From: Siphonodentalium dalli
Lineage: Eukaryota > Mollusca > Scaphopoda > Gadilida > Siphonodentaliidae
Reading direction: 5' to 3'
Assembly (NCBI GenBank): GCA_032622095.1
Contig: CP136069.1
Span: forward strand, 3,561,566-3,625,565
DNA length: 64,000 nt
The notes under the pieces were generated by a model. The model was not told the origin of the DNA and ran no database searches. It saw only the letters and a list, made by a program, of their open reading frames with translations. The translations under genes and the position numbers were made by a program. Each line of letters begins with the position of its first letter. The stretch's first letter is position 1. Of this stretch, positions 22,001 to 30,830 are shown piece after piece.

Positions 22001-22262
22001 TCCATGCGACTATGCCAGTATTAGGCAATGCGGTTTAGTTCTTTGCGTTTCACAGAACAGTTTTGCTTGACATATTAGCCCATTCACACGTACGGCTCTG
22101 CCATTTTACAATTCTGGCGGCGGAGATTTTTTCATGTGGCTGGCGTTAGAGATAATATGGCTGGTGGTGGCTTGTGGCCAATATGGCTGGCGGCGGCGTG
22201 CGATGGCGGCTTTGGGCTTTACACACCCCTCCCTCGCCACATCCCTGGAGTCATTGAACATT
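22001..22262. other. Intron with GGC-rich patch
   Basis: 22117-22215 is rich in GGCGGC/GGCTGG. No splice pair. Confidence 0.4.
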
Positions 22263-22264
22263 AG

Positions 22265-22385
22265 TTTTACACATATAGTTTCGGTAAATTGGAGAAGGTT
22301 ATCAGGCTGTTCTGGTTTCTTACTTACACATATAGTTTCGGTAAGTTGGAGAAGAAGGTTATCAAGCTGCTCTGGTTTCTTAACA
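22265..22385 (-). repeat. Tandem duplication of an exon end and its donor
   Basis: The 3' part of exon 22328-22426 plus donor occurs twice. On the minus strand ACCGAAACTATATGT is followed by GTAAGTAAG in the proximal copy and by GTAAAACTA in the distal one. The distal copy encodes KKPEQPDNLLQFTETIC, so the two donors differ in strength but keep the frame. Confidence 0.8.
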
Positions 22386-22426
22386 GCTGTCGAGTTCAAT
22401 CTGAATTTCAGAATGAGTTCTCTGAT
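22328..22426 (-). CDS. Internal exon, armadillo/HEAT-like gene
   Basis: Minus-strand acceptor CTTTATTATTTACAG and donor GTAAGTAAG. 99 nt, phase 0 at both ends. Peptide starts IRELILKFRLNSTAVKKPEQ and ends NLLLQLTETIC. Follows exon 23027-23155 and precedes 15213-15237 in matching phase. Confidence 0.75.
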
Positions 22427-22477
22427 CTGTAAATAATAAAGAAGACACAATTGAAATTTCTGGTGGTTACTGTAATA

Positions 22478-22585
22478 CAGTAATGCCCCAAATAATCGAC
22501 TCATTAACCACAGCAGAATTATGGGTAACTTTTCAGGATTTAGTTGGAAATATGGCTTGTTGCCATTCATCAGAAAGCTTTCACT
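22478..22585 (+). mobile_element. Palindromic Tc1-type MITE E, left half only
   Basis: TA then CAGTAATGCCCC, running to the palindrome centre (CATCAGAAAGCTTTCACT), where it stops. Confidence 0.8.
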
Positions 22586-23026
22586 TAAAGAAACTATTAT
22601 CAACCATACTTTGATTACGAGCATGAGTAGCTTCATACATGGAAACCCTGTGCACAAAATATCGATACTCAGCAGTCCCGCGGCATTCTTCAATGTTACG
22701 CCACATTTTCATATTTGTATTACGCTGTATACAAGGTCACTAATTGACTGCACACCAAACATTGCATTGTAGTTTTGGCGCTTAATTCTATTTTACAGTG
22801 TTAAATTGACCTGCTGTTTCACCAGTATTCTGTTTAACCTTCGAACTCCCATTGCAGTCGGATTATTCAATAGATTGCTATTGACTTTAGGTACATGTAT
22901 GTCTCAAACATATCATCAGCAAGGGGAATGAGGATGCTGAGCCATAGTAACGGAAACTCTGGAACATGCCCAATTATTTGAATATTCAATTTTCAGTATG
23001 AACTGCTCAAAAATAGAAATATATAC

Positions 23027-23155
23027 TGCAGTTAATGATGGTGGGTCCTGCTTAATTGATATGATGCTGGTAGAACAAACTGATGCTGTTAAGAAAAAGT
23101 ATCTTATGTTTTCTAAAGTTGCCATTTTCACGGTGATCAGATAATCTGAACATAT
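23027..23155 (-). CDS. Internal exon, armadillo/HEAT-like gene
   Basis: Minus-strand acceptor GGCTTTTCTCAG and donor GTATAT. 129 nt, phase 0 at both ends. Peptide includes ICSDYLITVKMATLENIRYF and ends KQDPPSLTA. An inverted, decayed copy lies at 29010-29165. Phase fits the exons at 33719-33859 and 22328-22426. The donor is weaker than the others, so the downstream boundary is less certain. Confidence 0.55.
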
Positions 23156-23269
23156 CTGAGAAAAGCCATCATGTGTTTCAAAAATAAAAAACATTCATAT
23201 GACATAATTGTAAAATATTTTATTCCCTTGTTCCCAATCATTATCAAACTTGGATCCCTGCCCCAAGAG

Positions 23270-23622
23270 CAGGGGCGCCGGAAGAGGGGGGCAGAGGGGG
23301 CAGCTGACCCCCTTGCCCTTGACCAAGGGGGACGAGCGGGGGCAGGACTTGCCCTTTTTCTGGAGACAGAAAATGCTTTTTGTGTGTTTAATCTCGTATT
23401 TTTATAGCAAAATACCACAAATTTCACAAGGAATATTAAGTTTTTGTCAATTTTATCACAAAACGGCCATAAAAACTGACAAATACCATTAAAATAGGGA
23501 TTTTTGCCACAATGAATTTATGGTTATTTTCCCGAGTTTGCGGAGAAAATGCCCTTTTTTGCGGAAAAGTGCCCTTTTTGTAGGGTCTGCCCCCCTGCCC
23601 TTGGATGCTTCCGGCGCCCCTG
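23270..23622 (+). mobile_element. hAT-type MITE I, complete
   Basis: CAGGGGCGCCGGAAG to CTTCCGGCGCCCCTG with the exact 8-bp duplication CCCAAGAG (23262-23269, 23623-23630). 353 bp, no transposase. Confidence 0.92.
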
Positions 23623-23892
23623 CCCAAGAGAGCATGCTAAACCAAGATTCACACCCCCAGGGGATTTGCTTGTTGTTAAATGTGACACAATAGTTGAGGT
23701 TAAGTACTAACTATCATGTAAAACTGGTTGTATATTAGTTATTGCAAATCAACTATAATCAAGATGGATATTCACATCATTTTGCAAACATCAGGGCAGC
23801 CATTATTAAATTTTTTTTTAATTTGACCCGCCATATCAAATCCAGTCGTAAGTCGGGATTTTTTTACCCTGTGCCAATGCATTCTCTTATAT

Positions 23893-25690
23893 TAGTGTAG
23901 TGACTTAGCGACAAAATTTTGTCATATTGGAACGGACTGGCCAAAAGTGCCATTTTTATATATTATGTCAAGTTAGGTGTGCTCTTTCAGAAAGTGAACT
24001 AGAAACAGGTTTATGATCAATATTAACCCTTGTTTCCAGTATAAATCCAAGATGGCGGCCAAATTCAATCATTATTTCACCATGACGTTCCAACTGGTAT
24101 ACAATTTAAGGCACATGCATAATAAAGGCATCATTCCATCCGGCATTGTCATATTTTGAAGATATTAGCAATCCAGGCTGACCAAATTTGAAAATTATCA
24201 CTTTTTGGACCAAAAGCATGAAATTTTGTCATAAAATCATTCTCGTTTCAATTATTTCGGAATAATAAACAGACAATTTCTCAAAACTGTTTCAGTGCAG
24301 ATCAAAGGTTAAGATCTTAAAACTTTCAGAAAAGTATACTGCAAACAAAATATACAACAACTAGGACAAATTCGTAACCATATTTTAGACATTTTGGATT
24401 ATGTTACCCCTCACCCCAAAAATCATGACATTTTGTTTTTGTGATAAACATCCGATAGAACATGGATGAGAATCTATAAAGGGCACTATTCGATCACGTT
24501 TCTAAATACTGTAATTGCAATTACACACACAATGACCAAAGTTGAAATTTACAACTTTTTCGACTAAAATATTCAATTTTGTAAGAAAATCCTCGTCATT
24601 TCAAATATTTTGGTCCAATAAATGGTCATTTACACATAAGATATTTGCGATAGTTCAAAATGTTTGGTCTTAAATGTTTTGGACATATATACTGAAAACA
24701 ATGAATACATTTTCTGTGGTTAATATGTAACAACGTTTCAGAAAATTTGGTTTATGTTACCCCTCACCCCAAAAATCACGAAAATGTGACTTGGTAAATG
24801 TATTTTAAGATTCAATAAATCTTTGGTTAAATCTTATAAAGTGAGTTTGTCGATGACAATTAGTCATATATTGTTATGTAACAATCTCATTGACAGTATA
24901 CTGTTTAAATATACAATTGTATGCCTAATAACAGCTATATTTTATGGTAAAATAACCATCATTTGAAATATTTTCAACCAATATATGGGCAATTTCTCAA
25001 AATTTCCCAAGATCGTATACCACGTGCGGCCTTGAAAGTTTCGAAAATGACTGTCGAATACAACACATTTAAAGGTGTATACATGTCATGTCTTGGTGAA
25101 ATAGAATAAAATTCTAATAATCTATTATACCATAAATAATTTGAAGGTTTTGACTTATATAATCTACAAATGTAGCATACAATAGGGGGTATATATAGAC
25201 ATGTAGTTCAGATCACAACTTTAATTTGTCTATCAATAATACACATAACATAAAGATGGTCTATCTTTGTTTATACTCTGTTCTTAAATTCACGTTTGTT
25301 ATGTTGTACCTGTATAACTATAATGTGCACAGTCTGATCATACCAGCAGATATATAGCTCATAGATTGTCATGTTATAATCACCGGTGACCATGTTGATA
25401 CATTGAACAAATATTTTAGGCATTCTTAATATCACAATTACAACTGCATAATTATGAGCATGGCAAATCAGCTATTGCACATTTCCATCTGTTAAAAGTT
25501 TGGGATTTGCAACAACACTTGATGAGTTCTGAACACGCAGCTGCAGCTTCTGGTAATGTAGTCCACAATATGGTTTACATCCATGATCTTCAACTGTCCA
25601 TTCCCAGTCATGCGGGCCATGTATTGGAATTGTTATGTCATGACAAGTGTACCACAATCCTGGCTCATTTCATATGCTGTATCAGCTAGG
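23893..25690 (+). repeat. Left long inverted arm with subterminal tandem units
   Basis: Inverted partner of 26985-28642. Contains about three diverged units of roughly 330 bp, each with an AATTATTTCGG/ATTTTGGTCCAATAAATGG block. The motif CCCCTCACCCCAAAAATCA occurs at about 24408 and 24750 and, inverted, at about 27767 and 28117 in the other arm. Confidence 0.8.
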
Positions 25691-26289
25691 GCCCCTTTTG
25701 AGCGACAAGTTTTGGAGAATTCTCTTCATATGCCTCGTTATCAGCAACTTTTGACAACCTTTATTATAATTAATGGTAATGAAACGTTCGAGTTCTTTGA
25801 AAATATATGAGGACGAATCTAGTTGAATAAAGGGTTGATTCGCCTATAGAAGAAATGTACATGTATCTGTGATAACGGGATAATATTTCCATGCTATCCA
25901 GAAACTTTTTCTGCCCTTTATATGGAAGAACAAAGTGGTATCAAAACCAGATATCGAATGAAAATTGGGTAGTGATAACAATTGTCATCGCCCAGAGCGG
26001 AAAATGTGCTGTTGTCATGGTACAATGTTTTAGTTTTGCCTGTTCCTAGAGAAACACATGTATCACTACCACTATTAGCATCCGTAAACTTTGAAAACAG
26101 ACCGATGACCATTACCAGGACATCTGTGTCAACAATCCGAGCACGGATGGTCGTCAGCCCACAAGAAAGCGCATGGATAATGTGCGGCACAATTCTAATA
26201 TCAGCTTCCTCCTGACAACAGTTTCTCAAGATTGACCAGGAAGAATTTGCTATTTTGAGAGTTGACGAACATTCTGTCATGTTTAACAC
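25420..26289 (-). pseudogene. Broken PIN/FEN-like nuclease with CXC cluster
   Basis: Minus strand, read through several frames. The first frame (26289-25918) has CCQEEADIRIVPHIIHAL and RIVDTDVLVMVIGLFSKF; the EEAD and DTD acidic residues fit the XPG-I/PIN metal site. A frame change near 25965 leads to GFDTTLFFHIKGRKSFWIAW, where relatives usually have GCDT, so the Cys is lost. More frame changes follow through FKELERF and LIQHMK. LPEAAAACSELIKCCCKS then starts the CXC cluster at about 25575, with a stop inside it (CAIADLPCS, stop, LCSCNC). It cannot make a full protein. Family assignment is from remembered motifs, not a search. Confidence 0.65.
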
Positions 26290-26389
26290 TTTATCATCTT
26301 GTTCTGACGCATTACTTGTCAGGAATTTCTCATTATTGCTGCCTTTTGTGCTGCCTTCAAAATACCTATCCTACACAACACACATGATA

Positions 26390-26961
26390 TTAACACTTCT
26401 TAGTTTGTAGAGTAGAAACTTCATTGGTGACTGTGTAATAATTAAAAGTACATGTAGGCACAATTATATGCACAAGAACGCCTCTATCAAATATCTTGCA
26501 CGTACTTCCAATATTTTATTTCTTGTAATAGTGTGTTCGAACAACATTTGGGCAGTTCAAAAAACCCGAAATCGCTTCTCCGCAATTCCAAACGATCAAG
26601 TGCAGGAACAGGAGAACATCAAATTGAAAGGAAATGGAGCGTTGATAGGTTTAACAGAGAGCTCATCAACAATAACGAGATGGCTACAACTCCCCGAACC
26701 AGATGTGTTTTTCTCCCATGAGAGTCGGCTATTTCCCCCGCCTTATCAACGGGAGGTAAATTCAAGGGGACACAATCTGATTTGCTGGGATGTATCCGGG
26801 AAGCAATTGGAGATATATCGGACCCACCTAAAAATGTTCAGTGCAAGATATTTGATGGAGGCGTTCTTGTAGATATGATTGTACCTGCAATATAGTATCT
26901 ACTTTTAATGATTACGCCCAGTCACTAATGAAGTTTCTACTCTACAGACTAAGAAGTGTTA
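26390..26961. repeat. Internal inverted repeat bracketing a flipped segment
   Basis: 26390-26456 (AACACTTCTTAGTTTGTAGA...) is the near reverse complement of 26880-26961. The segment between them carries the nuclease N-terminus on the plus strand while the rest of that gene is on the minus strand. Inversion by recombination between these repeats would explain this. Confidence 0.65.
26765..26890 (+). pseudogene. N-terminal piece of the nuclease, inverted
   Basis: The plus-strand frame reads CIREAIGDISDPPKNVQ then CKIFDGGVLVDMIVPA before TAG. IFDGGVLVDM matches the first conserved Asp block of the same nuclease family. Its orientation is opposite to the core at 25876-26289. Confidence 0.55.
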
Positions 26962-27019
26962 CTGTCATATATATGTGGTGTGGGACATATGAAATGAGCT
27001 GCCTACCAGGTAGGATTGT

Positions 27020-27175
27020 GGTACACTTATGTCATGCCAAGCTGCAGTTGTGTGCTCAGAACTCATTAAGTGTTGTTGCAAATCACAAACTTGTAACAGA
27101 TGCAAATGTGCAAACGCTGATTTACCATACACAGAGTTATGTAAATGTAATTGTGTGCTTAAAATATTTGTTCAA
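27020..27175 (+). pseudogene. Second CXC cluster in the right arm
   Basis: The plus-strand frame reads ACSELIKCCCKS-type sequence (here VVCSELIKCCCKSQTCNRCK, then CANADLPYTELCKCNC). The cysteine spacing matches a CXC/tesmin-like motif and is better preserved than the left-arm copy. The upstream part of the gene is absent in this arm. Confidence 0.6.
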
Positions 27176-29009
27176 CGTATAAACACAGGCAGCGGTGATT
27201 ATAACATGACAATCTATGAGTTGCTATCTATCGGCTGGTATTATCAGTCTGTGAACATTATAGTTATATAACATAACAAACATGAATTTAAGAACACAGT
27301 ATAAACAAAGATAGGCCATCTTTATGTGTATTATTGATTGACAATTTAAAGTTGTGACCTGAAATGCATATCTATATATACACCCCTCTTGAATGCTAGA
27401 TTACATAAGTCAATGATATTGGGTCAAATATATCAATTAATGGTATTATAGATTCTTTTATTTTTATTTTATTTCACCAAAACATTACATGTATATACCC
27501 TATATGTGTTGTATATATATTGGATGTTCATTTTCGAAACTTTTAAAACCGCATATTGTATATGATTGCATATTGCCATTCTATTGGTTGAACATATTTG
27601 AAATGATCAAATAAATTGTTATTATGCATACAATTGTTAATTTCAACAGTATACTGACAATGAGATTGTTACATTATAATATATGACGAATTGCGATCGA
27701 CAAACTCATTTTATAAGATTTAACCAAAGATTTATTGAATCCTTACAACAAGTCACATTTTCGTGATTTTTGGGGTGAGGGGTAACATAAACCAAGTTTT
27801 CTGAAACGTTGTTACATATTCAACACATACAATGTGTTAATCGTTTTCAGTATATATGTCCAATACATATAAGACCGAACATTGTGAACTATCGCAAATA
27901 TTCTATGAGTAAATGACCATTTATTGGACCAAAATATTTGAAATGACGAGGATTTTCTTACAAAATTGCATATGTTTTGTCGAAAAAGATGTTATATTTC
28001 AACTTTGATCATTGTGTATGTAATTGCCATTGCAGTATTTAGAAATGTGATCAAATAGTGTCCTTTATAGATTCTCATCCATGTTCTATCGGATGCTTAT
28101 CACAAAAACAATATTTCATGATTTTTGGGGTGAGGGGTAACATAATCAAAAATTTCTAAAATACGGTTAAGAATGTGACCTAGATATTGTATGTTTTGAT
28201 TAGAGTATACTTGTCCAAAAATGCTAAGACCTTAACCTTTGATCTACACTGAAACATTTTTGAGAAATTGTCTGTTTATTATTCCGAAATAATTGAAACG
28301 AGAATGATTATATGACAAAATTGCATGTTTTTGGTACAAAAAGTGATAAATTTCCAATTTGGTCAGCCTGGGTTGCTACTATCTTCAAAATATGACAATG
28401 TCAGGTTGAATGACGCCTTTATTATGCATGCGACTCAAATGTTTATACCAGTTGGAACGTCAGTGTGAAATAATGATTGAATTTGACCGCCATCTTGGAT
28501 TTATACTTTAAACAAGGGTTAATATTGATCAGAAACCTGTTTCTAGTTCACTTTCTGAAAGAGCACACATAACTTGACAAAATATAAAAAAATGGCACTT
28601 TTGGCCAGTCCGTTCCAAAAAAAACGCTAAGTCACTACACTATATATAAGAGAATGCATTGGCTTAACAATTTTTTACAATTTTAATAATTTTTTCTTGT
28701 ATTCTTTAACAATTTTATAATTTCACCCATACAGAGCCCCAGACAAACATGAGCAGACGACACTCTTCTACATGTATATGCTTCTATATATGTGTGGGGC
28801 TCCCTGCAGGGTAATGGATGTTTTTTATTTTATGTCCTAAAAATTGTAAGAAACATTTATTTAAAAAAATTGTTAGGCCAATGCATTCTCTTATATATGG
28901 GAGGCGACCTATGGTCGACTTGCATATATTAGAGAATGCATTGGCACAGGGTAAAAAAAATCCTGACTTACGACTGGATTTGATATGGCGGTTCACAAAT
29001 ATGTTTTTA

Positions 29010-29165
29010 AATGTTTTATAAAAACACTGGCATTTTCTCAATCACTCTGATTAGACAAACACTGCAAAAAATGACAACTTTAGAAGAATTAACGGTACTT
29101 TTTTGTAACAGCATCAGTTTGTCCTACCTACATCATAGCAATTCAGCAGAACCCCAACATCATAG
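29010..29165 (+). pseudogene. Inverted decayed copy of exon 23027-23155
   Basis: Plus-strand sequence from CATTTTCTCAATCACTCTGA to CAGCAGAACCCCAACATCAT parallels the minus strand of 23155-23027 (ACTTTAGAA, TTTTT-TAACAGCATCAGTTTGT, TACC-CATCATA-CAATT-AGCAG). The acceptor AG is lost. The encoded KMTTLEELTVLFC still echoes KMATLENIRYFF. It directly adjoins the 33-bp minisatellite. Confidence 0.55.
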
Positions 29166-29169
29166 CACA

Positions 29170-29738
29170 CTAGCAGAACTCTATTCAGGACCACTATATC
29201 AGGGGTGGTAACTCTATTCAGGACCACTATATCAGGGGTGGTAACTCTATTCAGGACCACTATATCAGGGGTGGTAACTCTATTCAGGACCACTATATCA
29301 GGGGTGGTAACTCTATTCAGGACCACTATATAAGGGGTGGTAACTCTATTCAGGACCACTATATCAGGGGTGGTAACTCTATTCAGGACCACTATATCAG
29401 GGGCGGTAACTCTATTCAGGACCCACTATATCAGGGGCGGTAACTCTATTCAGGACCACTATATCAGAGGCGGTAACTCTAGTCAGGACCACTATATCAG
29501 GGGTGGTAACTCTATTCAGGACCACTATATCAGGGGTGGTAACTCTATTCAGGACCACTATATCAGTGGCGGTAACTCTATTCAGGACCACTATATCAGG
29601 GGCGGTAACTCTATTCAGGACCACTATATCAGGGGCGGTAACTCTATTCAGGACCACTATATCAGGGGCGGTAACTCTATTCAGGACCACTATATCAGGG
29701 GCGGTAACTCTATTCAGGACCACTATATCAGGGGTGTT
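29170..29738. repeat. 33-bp minisatellite
   Basis: About 17 units of GGTAACTCTATTCAGG-ACCACTATATCAGGGGT. The unit is 11 codons long, so several frames stay open on both strands (LFRTTISGVVT; PDIVVLNRVTT). One unit at about 29420 has an extra C that shifts them. Not believed to be coding. Confidence 0.9.
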
Positions 29739-29879
29739 AATGTAGACATAGTTATCTTTATATCCACCAGTTCCAATCTGTAAAATTGCCAAAAACTATC
29801 GTATGTAACTACCGTATGTATAGCGGATATCTGATTATCTGGTACTTATTTATGGATGTACCAGTACACCCTGTACATG

Positions 29880-30222
29880 TACTAATATTCCGAACTGTAC
29901 TGTTATTAAAACAATTTAGATTTACACGCTGTAGTAATATTCCGACCTGTACTGTTATTAAAACAATTTAGATTTTACACGCTGTAGTATTATTCCGACC
30001 TGTACTGTTATTAAAACAATTTAGATTTACACGCTGTAGTAATATTCCGACCTGTACTGTTATTAAAACAATTTAGATTTACACGCTGTAGTAATATTCC
30101 GACCTGTACTGTTATTAACACAATTTAGATTTACACGCTGTAGTAATATTCCGACCTGTACTGTTATTAAAACAATTTAGATTTTACACGCTGTAGTATT
30201 ATTCCAACCTGTACTATCAGGC
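29880..30222. repeat. 52-bp minisatellite
   Basis: About six and a half units of AATATTCCGACCTGTACTG then TTATTAAAACAATTTAGATTTACACGCTGTAGT with small variants. Non-coding. Confidence 0.9.
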
Positions 30223-30224
30223 AC

Positions 30225-30826
30225 TTTAAAGCAGGGTTCATGCTGCCTGTGCCCAAATTGGCCAATGGCCATTTTTTTGTAAAGAAAGTTTGAACACACA
30301 AGCCAGTAATCACTTCTCCAATTACCATCAGATTTCCGTGAAACACTTAATTAGATATAGGTAGTTGCTCCTCTGTGTGTGAATAACAATTTATCAAAAG
30401 TCACACATGCTAATTTATCAAAACAATGATATTAGCTGCTAGAACGGTGTAAGTACAATAATCTACTACTTTGTTATTTCAAAATAAGAAAATGTGGGCA
30501 AATCAATGATTATTTATTTTGATATATGTTATCAGCTATAGCCCTATTTCAGTTTTGGCAGTTCCCATTGTGAAAATTTATCACTTTTATTCAACTCGAA
30601 ATTTATTAGTTATTTTTTTCCGCATTTCTTTATATTATTGTTTTAGTTTCAGTATCCCATATTTTGGTCTTTCAATTCGGCCAAAGTTTCTGATTATTGG
30701 CCAATAAATCTCAGAAATGGACTAAAAATTAGCTAAACTAATTTTCTGACCAGCGTTAATATTCTCGATTCAACAGTAGTGCATTGCACTCATAAAAAAA
30801 TTCTTGCAAATGTCTGATTGAAGAAG
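30225..30826. other. No recognisable feature
   Basis: AT-rich sequence without supported exon, array or terminal repeat. Confidence 0.45.
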
Positions 30827-30830
30827 TTAA

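Larger units (their letters stand above)
23893..28642 (-). mobile_element. DNA transposon with long inverted arms and nuclease/CXC gene remnants
   Basis: Ends TAGTGTAGTGACTTAGCG and CGCTAAGTCACTACACTA are perfect inverses. TAT flanks both ends (23890-23892, 28643-28645), a 3-bp duplication. The arms are about 1.7 kb each and about 90 percent alike by eye. The 1.3-kb centre plus the inner arm ends carry pieces of one gene: an N-terminal IFDGGVLVDM motif, an EEADIR...VDTDVL acidic nuclease core, a GFDTTLFFHIKGRK block, and a cysteine cluster. This order matches widespread invertebrate proteins with a PIN/FEN-like fold and a C-terminal CXC domain. XPG-like nuclease genes and 3-4 bp duplications are reported for Academ transposons, so that superfamily is my best guess. 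No DDE transposase seen. Confidence 0.75.
23827..28992. mobile_element. Hairpin MITE O, split by the nuclease/CXC transposon
   Basis: CCGCCATATCAAATCCAGTC plus GTAAGTCGGGA at the left matches the reverse complement at the right, in both cases running into ACCCTGTGCC and the 70-bp hairpin module. The right hairpin (28881-28945) is complete; the left one is interrupted at its TATA centre by the 4.75-kb element at 23893-28642. A D unit (28732-28813) lies inside. Outer termini differ from MITEs A and C. Confidence 0.8.

Noticed and set aside
29114-29792. Repeat proteins PDIVVLNRVTT / LFRTTISGVVT
   Set aside because: The 33-bp unit is a multiple of three, so open frames arise on both strands without selection.
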